Below are positions 17,035 to 26,649 of a stretch of DNA of 64,000 nucleotides, in pieces; the first letter of the stretch is position 1, and each line of letters begins with the position of its first letter. The translations under genes were made by a program, and so were the position numbers. The notes beneath the pieces are model-generated. The model was given only the letters and a program-made list of their open reading frames with translations, ran no database searches and was not told where the DNA came from. Source of the DNA: Parvularcula sp. IMCC14364 (GTDB lineage: Bacteria > Pseudomonadota > Alphaproteobacteria > Caulobacterales > Parvularculaceae); NCBI RefSeq assembly GCF_030758415.1, contig NZ_CP132334.1:1674001-1738000 (forward strand). The letters are read 5' to 3'.

Positions 17035-18168
17035 GTGAACCAGCTGGACAGATATATTTTCGCGCAGAGTCTGAAGCCGCTCGTCATCATGACCGCCTGC
17101 GTAACAGCTATCGTATGGCTGACACAGATATTACAGAAATCAGAAATCATGGTGGAAGATGGGGGCAGCTTCGTCGCTTTTGCCCGCGTCTCAATATTGA
17201 TCATCCCCAATCTGCTCTCGGTGATTACGCCGTTTACCGTATTTGCAGCAACGATCTACACATTGAACAGACTCAAAACAGACAGCGAATTGCCAGTCAT
17301 GTCGGCAACCGGCGCAAGCACACTCAGGGTCGCAAGACCGCTCCTTTTGCTGGCGCTGGCAGGCACTGTCCTGACCTTTTATCTGAATCTGGATCTGATG
17401 CCCAAAAGCTATCGGCAACTGAAGCAAACAGTTTATGAGGTACGCACCGACATTGCACATTCTCTGGTGCAAAGCGGTGTCTTTACGACTGTGAGTTCCG
17501 GCCTGATGATTTATGCTGAAGAAGTCAGGCCCGGTAACCAGTATCTTGGCATTCTGATCCATGACCGGCGCAAAGCCGATGAGCCTGTCACCTATATGGC
17601 CGAAAGTGGTCTCTATCGTGACACCGAGACAGGCCCGCGCCTTCATCTGGCACGCGGCACAATCCAGCGAGAAGCCGCTGACGTAAATGGCGTGAACATT
17701 GTAAAATTTGATGAGACAGCCGTCGATCTGCGACCGTACCAGAAGCCGGCTGAGCTAGCGTATCTTGAGGAGACGGAGCGATACATCTCAGAGCTTCTCA
17801 CACCGGACATGAGCAAAGCCTATGACCGGGAACAGGCTGGTGTGCTTGTCGCTGAAGGTCATGCGAGACTGGCCACACCGTTTTATAATCTGTTATTCGC
17901 TCTCATTGCCATGGTCGCCCTCCTCAAAGGCGGTTTCAACCGCTTCGGCTATGGGCGCCGTATTCTGATCGCTATTGCTGCGGTCCTGTTCTTCCGGGTA
18001 ACAGGTTTTGCCCTGCAAAATGCAGCAGCAGCCACTGCAAGCCTCAACATTCTGCAATATCTGTCGCCATTTCTGGGCATTGGTGCCTGTCTGGGGCTTT
18101 TGATCGGCAAACCACGCCTGGGACTGAGGCACCATAAAAACAGCGTCCATGCGATGGGGGGGACATGA
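17035..18168 (+). CDS. lptF: LPS export permease LptF
   Basis: LptF and LptG are the membrane halves of the LptB2FG ABC transporter that extracts LPS from the inner membrane. The protein (about 377 residues) opens QLDRYIFAQSLKPLVIMTACV, with transmembrane segments near residues 15-35, 55-80 and 95-120, a periplasmic beta-jellyroll in the middle and three more segments at the C-terminus. GTG at 17035, with GAGG five bases upstream, was chosen over the GTG at 16993. Its stop overlaps lptG (ATGA). Confidence 0.95.
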   Translation: MNQLDRYIFAQSLKPLVIMTACVTAIVWLTQILQKSEIMVEDGGSFVAFARVSILIIPNLLSVITPFTVFAATIYTLNRLKTDSELPVMSATGASTLRVARPLLLLALAGTVLTFYLNLDLMPKSYRQLKQTVYEVRTDIAHSLVQSGVFTTVSSGLMIYAEEVRPGNQYLGILIHDRRKADEPVTYMAESGLYRDTETGPRLHLARGTIQREAADVNGVNIVKFDETAVDLRPYQKPAELAYLEETERYISELLTPDMSKAYDREQAGVLVAEGHARLATPFYNLLFALIAMVALLKGGFNRFGYGRRILIAIAAVLFFRVTGFALQNAAAATASLNILQYLSPFLGIGACLGLLIGKPRLGLRHHKNSVHAMGGT

Positions 18169-19262
18169 CCCTGCCGCTGACCATGTACCGTTATCTTACG
18201 ACGCAGGCGGTGATCGGCATCGTCGGTCTGTTCCTTATCCTTTCCGGGCTTATCCTGCTTATCGATCTAATCGAAAGCCTTCGGGAAGTCGAAAAAATTG
18301 AGGCTGCCGGTTTTGATTTCGCCCTGAAACTTACCCTCCTGAGAGCGCCGAAACTGGCCCTGACCCTGACGCCATTCATTTTTCTGTTTGGGGCCATGTG
18401 GGCATTTTATCAGCTCAACAGGCGCTCAGAGATTGCGGTGATGCGCTCCGCCGGTATGTCGGTATGGGCCATCATCAGCCCGGTAGCCGTTTTGTCTTTC
18501 TGCCTTGGAGTGATCGTATTGACGCTTCTGGACCCTCTGGCTTCCAGAATGTCAGCACAAGCTGATGCTGAGAAAAACAGCATCCGCGGCAAGAGCACAC
18601 AACTGCTGACAACCGTGGAAGGGGATATCTGGGTCAGGCAGCGTAGCGATGACCTTGCGCTTATTCTTCACGCCGGGAGTTATGACCTCGCCAATCGCAC
18701 TCTTTCAGATGTCTCTATCTGGAGGCGAGATCTGCAAGGGGTTTTCATCGAGCGATGGGATGCTGAAAAAGTATTGCTCGAAAACAAGGAATTCGTCCTG
18801 ACAGACGCCTATCGCAGTCGACCAGGTGACACCACACCTGTTCTCGTCGCGTCCGAGAAAATACCCTCGGCCTTCAATCTGGAAGATTTGCGAGAAGACA
18901 TTGCAAAGCCCGACAGCCTGTCAATCTGGACACTCAGGGACTTCATGCAGGTCATCGAAGACGCAGGACTGCCTGTTGTTGCCTATCAACTCCGATATCA
19001 TGACCTCATTTCACTACCCGTGAAGCTGGTAGCAATGGTACTTATTGCAGCCCTCTTCTCCATGCGGCCTCTGCGAAGCGGTGGAACCCTGCCGCTTATC
19101 CTGTCCGGGATCGCCGCAGGCTTTCTGCTTTTCATTACCTCGGAGCTATCCAATGCAACTGCCGAAGCACAGGTCGCCCCGGTCTGGCTTGCGGCCTGGG
19201 CACCAGCGGCCATCGCTGTGTTGTTGTCCCTTACGATGCTCCTTTACACGGAAGACGGATAG
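18165..19262 (+). CDS. lptG: LPS export permease LptG
   Basis: The 365-residue partner of LptF, starting LPLTMYRYLTTQAVIGIVGLF and sharing its six-helix plus periplasmic jellyroll layout. FLFGAMWAFYQLNRRSEIAVMRSAGMSVW is the conserved cytoplasmic coupling region (only the family pattern is noted; LNRRSEIAVMRSAG is the key part). It overlaps lptF by four bases and precedes lptD, so three of the seven Lpt components are encoded together here. Confidence 0.95.
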   Translation: MTLPLTMYRYLTTQAVIGIVGLFLILSGLILLIDLIESLREVEKIEAAGFDFALKLTLLRAPKLALTLTPFIFLFGAMWAFYQLNRRSEIAVMRSAGMSVWAIISPVAVLSFCLGVIVLTLLDPLASRMSAQADAEKNSIRGKSTQLLTTVEGDIWVRQRSDDLALILHAGSYDLANRTLSDVSIWRRDLQGVFIERWDAEKVLLENKEFVLTDAYRSRPGDTTPVLVASEKIPSAFNLEDLREDIAKPDSLSIWTLRDFMQVIEDAGLPVVAYQLRYHDLISLPVKLVAMVLIAALFSMRPLRSGGTLPLILSGIAAGFLLFITSELSNATAEAQVAPVWLAAWAPAAIAVLLSLTMLLYTEDG

Positions 19263-19338
19263 GCCGGTGGCTCAGATTTTTCGAAAATCACATTCATTTA
19301 CGCACCAGGTTTTGCGCGAGTCACTCTACCTGACAGGT

Positions 19339-21711
19339 ATGGTCTTGCGTTGTGCCTTTTTGAAGCCGCTCCCGCGTAAACTTGTTGCTGTAGCCGCAGC
19401 GACAGTTACGGCGGCGTCAGCTATTGCCTATGCCCAACTGGCCCCCAATCGCGACGAGATTGTTCTATTCGAGGCTGATGTCGTAAATCGATCGAGTACC
19501 GAAAGTCCGATCATCGCAGAAGGGAATGTAAAGGCCTATTTTGGGGAGCAATTCCTGACTTCTGACAAGGTTATCTACAATCCTGCCACAGACATTGTTA
19601 TCGCCGCTGGTAATGTTTCCATCACGGACACGGATGGGCTCACATATTTTGCCGATGAAGTAGAACTGACCGGTGACCTAGCAGATGGGATAGCGACCAA
19701 TTTTTCCGCCATGCTGGAAAACAACTCCAAGCTGGCTGGCAACACGGTCATCAAGACCGGTGACGAGAAAAATGAACTCTCCCGCGCTGTTTATACTTCC
19801 TGCGAGGTCTGTTCCGAAAGCGGTAATGAAAAACGACCGACATGGCAGGTCAAGGCTCTCAGGGTTACGCAGGATAAGGAAGATGAAGTCATTCGTTTCA
19901 GGGACGCACGGCTCGAAGTGCTTGGTGTCCCGGCACTTTATCTGCCCTATATGCAAATTCCCGAACCTTCCGTGGAAAGACAGTCCGGCTTTCTGACACC
20001 GGATTTTGGCACAACAACACAACAGGGTTTTTACCTTGAAACGCCGTATTATATTGCCATCTCCGACTCCCAGGACGCGACCGTTTCAACCAAGGTTATG
20101 GAGCGCCAGGGCGTACTTTATATAGGCGAATACCGTGCCAAGGCAGCGCGTGGCGAAGCTGTCCTGCAAGGCGGCATAATCGACACACGTGAAAAGGAAA
20201 TACTCGAACGCGCGAACTCAATTGGCGATCAGAACCCAGATGGTCGTTCGGTCCCGGGCACGCGATTCCATTTCTTTGGTGAAGCAGAGTACAGGTTACC
20301 TGGGGAATGGCGTGCTGGATTTGACGCGAATTATGTCTCCGACAAGTTTTACATTCTCACATATGATGTTCTGCCGCGTGGCGATTTGCGCAGCGCGCGT
20401 GGGGTGTTTCGCCCTGATCGACTCACCAACAATGTCTATCTGAAACGGCGCACGGAGAATACACTCTTCTCAGCCGAGTTCCTCGGTTTCGAGTCCTTAC
20501 GGATAACAGAAGACAATGATAATGTGGGTCATGCCCTCCCCCGCATCCAGTATAATGCAAATATTTTTGGCACTCCGTTAATTGGTGGGCAGACGAATTT
20601 CAATGCCAGCTTTGTCGCCTTGGCGCGCAATGATGGTGTCTCAAGCCAGCGTATAACCATGGCGACTCAGTGGGACAGGATATTCACCTCCAGTGGCGGT
20701 CATCGTTTCAAACTGTATGCGGAGTTGCGTGGCGACGCCTATAGTTACAGCCGATTGGATAGAGGCAGCGAGCTCTGTAACGATTTCGATTCAAGAAATA
20801 CTGCAACCGGGCAAACTGATTTTGAAGCTTGTCTTGAAACATTCCCCGGTCAGGGGCAGGAAGAGTCTACATCCAAAAGCAGACTTCTGCCAACGGCTGG
20901 ACTTGAATGGTCTTATCCTCTGGTTCGACGCAACGAGAATTCGACCATTATCATCGAACCAAAAATTCAACTGATTACGGCGACCGATGAAGACTTCAAC
21001 AGTGAACGCTTCGATATAGATGGTGACCGATTTCTGCTGCCTGAAATCGTCAATGAGGACTCCCAGTTCTTCCAGTTCGATACAACAAGCCTCTTCGATT
21101 GGAACAAGTCATCTGGGTACGACCTTTGGGAGAATGGTAACAGAGCCAATATTGGCCTGAACGCCTCCGCTGTGTTCGACAATGGTCTCTCGATGAAGGG
21201 CGCGATTGGCCAACAGTTCAGGGATCAGGAAACAACCATATATGAAGCCTATGGGCTGACGCCAGGCCTCGGCGCGACCGAATCGGATATTGTCGGCTCG
21301 TTCCGTTTAAGTAAGCGTGGTCTGTTCAACTTTGATAACAGATTCAGGTTCGACAAGGACGATGCCAGTCTGCGGCGCGCCGAGAGCAATTTCACTGGCC
21401 GATTTGGCCGCTTTGCAACCAATCTCTCTTATGTCAAAGTTGAAACAATTGAAGTTGACGAAACAGAGAAAAATAACGAGTTTCTCGTCAGCGGAGTATC
21501 TTACAATCTCACCGACAACTGGACGGTTGGCGCGCGCCAACGCAATAATATATCAAGAGGGAACGTGACCCAGCAGGTTATTTCTCTCGGATATCGCGAC
21601 GAATGTAGCAGGCTGCTACTCGCTTATCGCATCGATAATACCAATGCAGGTGGGTTGGAATTTGGCGACTCATTGACAATCAATCTCGAACTAACAGGTT
21701 TTGGTAATTAA
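19339..21711 (+). CDS. lptD: LPS-assembly outer-membrane protein LptD
   Basis: LptD with LptE places LPS in the outer leaflet. The 790-residue product has a signal peptide (KLVAVAAATVTAASAIAYAQ), an N-terminal OstA/LptA-like jellyroll (about residues 40-150: EGNVKAYFGEQFLTSDKVIYN) and a long C-terminal beta barrel ending in an aromatic-poor GFGN. Cysteines that could form the LptD disulfides are in TSCEVCSES and near residues 480-500 and 760. ATG at 19339 is the likely start; it has no strong ribosome site, and a much longer frame upstream lies inside lptG and is not credible. Confidence 0.92.
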   Translation: MVLRCAFLKPLPRKLVAVAAATVTAASAIAYAQLAPNRDEIVLFEADVVNRSSTESPIIAEGNVKAYFGEQFLTSDKVIYNPATDIVIAAGNVSITDTDGLTYFADEVELTGDLADGIATNFSAMLENNSKLAGNTVIKTGDEKNELSRAVYTSCEVCSESGNEKRPTWQVKALRVTQDKEDEVIRFRDARLEVLGVPALYLPYMQIPEPSVERQSGFLTPDFGTTTQQGFYLETPYYIAISDSQDATVSTKVMERQGVLYIGEYRAKAARGEAVLQGGIIDTREKEILERANSIGDQNPDGRSVPGTRFHFFGEAEYRLPGEWRAGFDANYVSDKFYILTYDVLPRGDLRSARGVFRPDRLTNNVYLKRRTENTLFSAEFLGFESLRITEDNDNVGHALPRIQYNANIFGTPLIGGQTNFNASFVALARNDGVSSQRITMATQWDRIFTSSGGHRFKLYAELRGDAYSYSRLDRGSELCNDFDSRNTATGQTDFEACLETFPGQGQEESTSKSRLLPTAGLEWSYPLVRRNENSTIIIEPKIQLITATDEDFNSERFDIDGDRFLLPEIVNEDSQFFQFDTTSLFDWNKSSGYDLWENGNRANIGLNASAVFDNGLSMKGAIGQQFRDQETTIYEAYGLTPGLGATESDIVGSFRLSKRGLFNFDNRFRFDKDDASLRRAESNFTGRFGRFATNLSYVKVETIEVDETEKNNEFLVSGVSYNLTDNWTVGARQRNNISRGNVTQQVISLGYRDECSRLLLAYRIDNTNAGGLEFGDSLTINLELTGFGN

Positions 21712-21855
21712 TTCAGTTGGTTAGCTGGAAAACTCCCCATTTTGCTCAACCGTGCCAATTTGAGATTTACGGCTTTTTCACGCTGCATCTGCTTGCACAT
21801 CATGCTTAATGCGGTATTTTCCAGAACAATCTGAAATGACAAGGTACGCTCAAAT

Positions 21856-23148
21856 ATGGTGTTTGCTCCAAAGTCCATTCTGTCTTCTGCCGCTACAGGT
21901 CTGTTGGCTTTAATCTGTGCGACCTCCGCGCAGGCACAGGAAGTACAGGCCACGGAGGCCGTCGCTGCCACTGTCAATGATGAGATGATCTCGACATTTG
22001 ACGTGTCGCAGCGCATGCGCCTCATGCTGCTCACATCCGGTGGTCGGATACCGGAGTCGGCATATCCGCAACTGCAAAAACGTGCCTTGCAAGACCTTGT
22101 GGATGAGAAAGTGAAGCTGCAGGAAGCTGGTCGTCTGGAATTTCAGATCAGCCCTGAACAGGTTGAAGAAGAATTCGGGCGGATCGCCGCTTCGGTTGGC
22201 GCCACAATCCCTCAGTTGGAGCAACAGCTGCTCTCTCAACAAATTGCCCCTTCTACGCTGCGCGATCAGTTGCGCTCTCGCCTTGTCTGGCAGCGTCTTG
22301 TTGCTGCCCGCTACCGCGACAGAGTGCGCGTGAGTGACGAGGAAGTTGACGAAGTCATGGACCGCCTGATGGCAGACACGAGTAAGGAACAATATCTTAT
22401 TTCAGAGATTTGCCTGCCAATTGAAGACAACGACAGTTCTCAGGAAATCTACAATGCCGGCATGCAGATGATTGAGCAGATGCGCAACGGCGTGCCCTTT
22501 GACGCCTTGGCGAGGCAGTTCTCATATTGCACATCAGCCGCAAATGGTGGTGACCGAGGCTGGACCAGCCTAGCAGAAATGGAGCCTGAGCTGGCAACCG
22601 TTGTCGAAAAACTCAATGAAGGCAGTGTTTCTATTCCAACACCGCATGATGGTATGATGCACATTATGGCGGTGCGCTCCAAACGCGAGCCAAAGGTTGC
22701 CGGCACGAAAACCTACGAAGTCGCTTATGCGGGAGCGCCATTATATGTTGGCGAACAGACCGCACGCGAAGCCTTTGCTAAACTGAACCAGACGAATGTC
22801 TGTGCCGGTACTGGCGAACTCAGCATCGACCTGGGGTCTGATATTGGCGTGACACTTCTATCCAATGTGCCCGAAGATGCGATGGAACTTCCTTTCCGTG
22901 CGCCAGTCGGCGCTCTTGAAAGAGGTGAGGTTAGTGACGTTATCACAACAGCCAACGGATACCATGCCTTGCTGTTATGTGCGAAAGACGAAGGCTTGGG
23001 CCTGCCGCCACGTGAAGCGATTGAGGACAAGCTTTTTGCAGATCAGCTGGAGTTGATTTCGCGCCGATATCTGCGTGACCTGAAGCGTGACTCAGCTGTC
23101 GATATGCGCCTGACCAGCCAGACAGAACCCACAGACGACAATTCATAA
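21856..23148 (+). CDS. surA: Periplasmic chaperone / parvulin-type isomerase SurA
   Basis: A 430-residue exported protein: signal peptide ending ATSAQAQ, a SurA N-terminal domain (AATVNDEMISTFDVSQRMRLML, then RALQDLVDEKVKLQEA) and a parvulin region with MIEQMRNGVPFDALARQFSYC and GGDRGWTSLAEMEPEL. SurA escorts outer-membrane proteins, including LptD, across the periplasm, which fits its place after lptD. A second, less conserved isomerase-like segment follows at about residues 280-390 (MELPFRAPVGALERGEVSDV). Confidence 0.92.
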   Translation: MVFAPKSILSSAATGLLALICATSAQAQEVQATEAVAATVNDEMISTFDVSQRMRLMLLTSGGRIPESAYPQLQKRALQDLVDEKVKLQEAGRLEFQISPEQVEEEFGRIAASVGATIPQLEQQLLSQQIAPSTLRDQLRSRLVWQRLVAARYRDRVRVSDEEVDEVMDRLMADTSKEQYLISEICLPIEDNDSSQEIYNAGMQMIEQMRNGVPFDALARQFSYCTSAANGGDRGWTSLAEMEPELATVVEKLNEGSVSIPTPHDGMMHIMAVRSKREPKVAGTKTYEVAYAGAPLYVGEQTAREAFAKLNQTNVCAGTGELSIDLGSDIGVTLLSNVPEDAMELPFRAPVGALERGEVSDVITTANGYHALLLCAKDEGLGLPPREAIEDKLFADQLELISRRYLRDLKRDSAVDMRLTSQTEPTDDNS

Positions 23149-23159
23149 GTTTCTGATCG

Positions 23160-24248
23160 TTGCCAAATCCGTCCGTCAAAAACACGCTGCCCGTTGCGGT
23201 CACAATGGGAGAGCCTGCGGGGATCGGAACGGAGATAACGCTCAAGGCATATCGTTTCTATCGTGACCTTGCACCAGAGTCAGGGATCCCCTTCTTTCTG
23301 GTAGATGACCCGGCACGGGTGTCCCTGGCACGGCGCGCACTCGGGATTGATGTCCCGGTTGTGACGGTTTCAGCACCGCATGAGGCAATCAGTGCATTCC
23401 CGACAGGCTTACCCGTCCTGCCCCTACAGGGTGTTACAGGTAAACCTGCTGATTTTGCGCCCGGCGTACCGTCAGCTGAGACTGCCGGTAGCGTAATCGC
23501 CTCGATTGAGGAGGCCGTAAAATTAGCCCTGAAGGGCGACATTGCCGGTATTGTCACGAACCCGATACAAAAAGAGATGCTCACGAGGTCAGGGTTTGGC
23601 TTTGCCGGGCATACGGAATTTCTGGGTGCACTGACAGAAAACACTGAAATTCCAACAGGTCTGGCGCGCGGCCCGGTCATGATGCTCGCCGGGCAAAGTT
23701 TGAAGGTAGCCCCCGTAACGATACATATTCCTCTGGAAGAAGTTGCCGCAGCCTTATCAACAGAAAAAATCGTTTCTGTGTGCAGAGTTGTTGCCGAGTC
23801 GTTGGTGCGCGATTTTGCCGTAGCAGACCCCGTCCTTGCCATTGCCGGTGTCAATCCACATGCCGGAGAAGGCGGGACCATCGGCTCACAGGAACAGGAA
23901 ATTATTCTGCCAGCCATTACAGCCCTGAAAGCAGCAGGCGTGAAAGCGGCAGGGCCCCTGCCCGCAGACACAATGTTTCACGAACAGGCAAGAGCGCAAT
24001 ATCATGCCGCAATTACCATGTATCACGACCAGGGACTCATCCCGATCAAGACGATAGACTTTTTTGGCGCCGTTAATGTGACCCTTGGCTTACCCATCGT
24101 CAGAACGTCACCTGATCATGGAACAGGTCTCAACATTGCCGGCAAAGGCCTCGCAAACCCACAAAGCCTCATCGAGGCCATCAAGCTCGCCTATTATACC
24201 CATTACAATCGAACTGCATTTGACAACGCCCGCTCAGGGAAAAATTGA
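23160..24248 (+). CDS. pdxA: 4-hydroxythreonine-4-phosphate dehydrogenase
   Basis: PdxA oxidises 4-phosphohydroxy-L-threonine in the long pyridoxal phosphate pathway. The 362-residue protein has PVAVTMGEPAGIGTEI, FAGHTEFLG, GVNPHAGEGGTIG, AITMYHDQGLIPIK and VRTSPDHGTGLNIAG, including the metal-binding His residues. The start appears to be TTG at 23160; the first internal Met is inside the MGEPAGIG core. It follows surA by eleven bases and overlaps the rsmA reading region, a standard surA-pdxA-rsmA order. Confidence 0.95.
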   Translation: MPNPSVKNTLPVAVTMGEPAGIGTEITLKAYRFYRDLAPESGIPFFLVDDPARVSLARRALGIDVPVVTVSAPHEAISAFPTGLPVLPLQGVTGKPADFAPGVPSAETAGSVIASIEEAVKLALKGDIAGIVTNPIQKEMLTRSGFGFAGHTEFLGALTENTEIPTGLARGPVMMLAGQSLKVAPVTIHIPLEEVAAALSTEKIVSVCRVVAESLVRDFAVADPVLAIAGVNPHAGEGGTIGSQEQEIILPAITALKAAGVKAAGPLPADTMFHEQARAQYHAAITMYHDQGLIPIKTIDFFGAVNVTLGLPIVRTSPDHGTGLNIAGKGLANPQSLIEAIKLAYYTHYNRTAFDNARSGKN

Positions 24249-24250
24249 GT

Positions 24251-25102
24251 ATGAGCGCGCCTGCCCTTCCCCCGTTACGGGACGTGATAGATACTTATGG
24301 GCTCAACGCAAAGAAATCACTGGGGCAGCATTTCCTGCTCGATTTGAACATTACACGGAAAATTGTACGCCAGTTGCCGCTTCAACCCGGGGATACCGCG
24401 ATAGAGATTGGTCCGGGCCCCGGTGGCTTAACGCGCGCGCTCCTGGAAGCTGGCGCCTGCCTGACTGTGGTAGAACGCGACAGGCGCTGCATTGAAGCAC
24501 TGACTGATCTCCAGCAACATTACGGTGAAAATCTGTCGATCACGGAAGCAGATGCTCTTGGCATTGACGAACGGAGTTTGACCAGCATGGGCGCAGGCCA
24601 GTCTCTGGCATGGCTCGTTTCGAATCTGCCGTACAACATTTCAACAGAACTGCTCATCAAGTGGCTGAAAGCATCACCGCGATGGTGGCGCGGCATGGCG
24701 TTGATGTTCCAGAAGGAGGTGGCAGACAGGATTATCGCCGCTCCAGGGAACAAGACATATGGCCGGCTTTCAATTATCAGCCAAACAGTCTGTGACGTAA
24801 CCAAAGGTTTTGACTTGCCGGCGCGGGCATTTACGCCACCGCCGAAAGTAGACTCAACGGTACTGGTTTTTTTCCCCCTGGAAGAGCTTGAATGCGACCT
24901 TTCTGTGCTTGAGCGGATTACGGCTGCGGCCTTCTCGCAGAGGAGAAAAATGCTCCGCACATCACTCAAGGCTATCTTCGGAGATAACACAGAACTGGCA
25001 TTGGAGACGGCGCATATTGGCCCGACCCAGAGAGCTGAACAGGTTTCCGTGACGGACTATCAGCAGCTAACGCGGCTAAGTGAATATTTCACGGCGCAAT
25101 GA
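24251..25102 (+). CDS. rsmA: 16S rRNA dimethyladenosine transferase
   Basis: RsmA (KsgA) dimethylates A1518 and A1519 of 16S rRNA. The product, about 283 residues, has KKSLGQHFLLD, the SAM motif IEIGPGPGGLT, the catalytic NLPYNIST and FTPPPKVDSTVL. ATG at 24251 follows an AGGGA; a TTG two codons earlier overlaps the pdxA stop and is the alternative. Its 3' end overlaps that of the convergent gmk by 14 bases. Confidence 0.95.
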   Translation: MSAPALPPLRDVIDTYGLNAKKSLGQHFLLDLNITRKIVRQLPLQPGDTAIEIGPGPGGLTRALLEAGACLTVVERDRRCIEALTDLQQHYGENLSITEADALGIDERSLTSMGAGQSLAWLVSNLPYNISTELLIKWLKASPRWWRGMALMFQKEVADRIIAAPGNKTYGRLSIISQTVCDVTKGFDLPARAFTPPPKVDSTVLVFFPLEELECDLSVLERITAAAFSQRRKMLRTSLKAIFGDNTELALETAHIGPTQRAEQVSVTDYQQLTRLSEYFTAQ

Positions 25103-25745
25103 TCTTGTTTACTGCATCGCTCAGGCCGGTCTGGCGCGTACGCTTCAATCGTTCAGCTACCAGAATGCAGCGCATAAGCTGCTCTGCTTCATCAATGTCG
25201 TAATTGACAACAGCATAGTCATATTCTGCCCAGTGCGATATTTCACTTTCCGCCTTGGCCATTCGCATGGCCACCACATCATCTGTATCCTGAGCACGGC
25301 TTTTCAGTCTCCGCTCAAGCTCATCACGTGACGGCGGCAAAATGAAAACCTTGACGAGGTCGGTTGGGACTGTCTCACCAAGCTGCTGCGCGCCCTGCCA
25401 GTCAATATCAAACAGAATATCCTGACCTTTTGCCAAAGCCTCTTCAACCGGTGCGCGAGGCGTACCATAATAGTTGCCGAACACCTTGGCGGACTCGAGA
25501 AACTGACCTTGCTGCTGCATATCGAAAAAAGTCTGCTCAGAAACAAAATGGTAATCCTGGCCATCTTTCTCACTTGGTCGCATGGGTCTGGTTGTCGCAG
25601 ATACAGAGAGAGTAAGGTCGGGGTCGGTTTTCAGAAGGCGATTACAAAGTGTCGTCTTACCGGCACCAGACGGGCTTGATACGACGAACAAAAGCCCACG
25701 TCGCCTGATCTTATCTACCGTCACAAAGGGCGTGTCATTCGACAT
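25089..25745 (-). CDS. gmk: Guanylate kinase
   Basis: Guanylate kinase phosphorylates GMP to GDP. The protein, about 218 residues, has the P-loop SSPSGAGKTTL, the GMP-binding TTRPMRPSEKDGQDYHFV and FDIDWQGAQQL. ATG at 25745 lies within the end of yicC (11-base overlap) and fits the family start; GTG at 25760 would add five residues. yicC-gmk is a conserved pair. Confidence 0.96.
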   Translation of the reverse strand: MSNDTPFVTVDKIRRRGLLFVVSSPSGAGKTTLCNRLLKTDPDLTLSVSATTRPMRPSEKDGQDYHFVSEQTFFDMQQQGQFLESAKVFGNYYGTPRAPVEEALAKGQDILFDIDWQGAQQLGETVPTDLVKVFILPPSRDELERRLKSRAQDTDDVVAMRMAKAESEISHWAEYDYAVVNYDIDEAEQLMRCILVAERLKRTRQTGLSDAVNKIIAP

Positions 25746-26649
25746 TCTGTACCTGTTCACGCATCTGGTCGATTGTGGCTTTCATGCTCAAACCGATATT
25801 TTTAAGATCAAGATCATGGGCTTTTGAGCACAAAGTGTTCGCTTCACGGTTAAACTCCTGAATCAGGAAGTCCAATCGGCGCCCTACAGCGGTGTCGTCC
25901 TGCAACAAGGAACGCGCGGACTGGATGTGCGCCTCTAACCTGTCGAGTTCTTCCCTGATGTCAGCTTTTACGGCCAGCAGGGTTACTTCCTGCGCAATGC
26001 GCTCATTTGGTATTGCCTCACCCAGCAATGACGTGACCTGTTCATTTAATCTGGTCTGCAGGGTTTTGATCGCAGCATCAGCGCAAGCATCAGCTTTTTT
26101 AAGAAGCCCGGCAATCTCTTCAAGCTGTCTTTCAAGCACATCCTGAATTGCCCGTCCTTCCGAGAACCGGGCTTGTGTCAATGCATTCAGGGCCTCACCA
26201 AACGATTGCAAGAGACTGCGCGTCAGATCATCGCGTTCTTTCTCCGGCAGTTCGAATTCTTTCACGGACAGAACACCGCGCATGGCAAGGATACCGTCAA
26301 CGGTGGCAGGTGCCGAACCGGGAATTTTTTCCTGTACCAATGCTGCTGCTTTCAGCGCCTGCTCCAGGCCATCGGGATCAACGACCAACTGCTGCTCGCT
26401 GGCATCCGACTTGAGAGAGAGATTGGCTGTGATCGAACCTCTTGAGAGGCTTGCCTTAATCTCTGATCGAACATTGTGTTCCAGATTTTCCAACCATGAT
26501 GGCAGGCGACACCTGATATCCAGACCCTTGTTATTGAGGCTTCTGAGTTCCCAGACAAACGAGAAAGATTTTTCATAAACCTCAACTTCTCCCATCGTCC
26601 GGGAAAAGCCGGTCATGCTCTGTATGTTGGGTCGTTCAATCACAGACAT
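25735..26649 (-). CDS. yicC: YicC family endoribonuclease-like protein
   Basis: A 304-residue helical protein starting with SMTGFSRTMGE and ending with the conserved EEL(D)R-type region REELDRLEAHIQSARSLL and the terminal IGLSMKATIDQMREQVQNVE. YicC family members in E. coli and Bacillus have been reported as RNA-degrading enzymes involved in stress adaptation. It starts two bases after the mltG stop and overlaps gmk, so mltG-yicC-gmk are likely co-translated. Confidence 0.93.
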   Translation of the reverse strand: MSVIERPNIQSMTGFSRTMGEVEVYEKSFSFVWELRSLNNKGLDIRCRLPSWLENLEHNVRSEIKASLSRGSITANLSLKSDASEQQLVVDPDGLEQALKAAALVQEKIPGSAPATVDGILAMRGVLSVKEFELPEKERDDLTRSLLQSFGEALNALTQARFSEGRAIQDVLERQLEEIAGLLKKADACADAAIKTLQTRLNEQVTSLLGEAIPNERIAQEVTLLAVKADIREELDRLEAHIQSARSLLQDDTAVGRRLDFLIQEFNREANTLCSKAHDLDLKNIGLSMKATIDQMREQVQNVE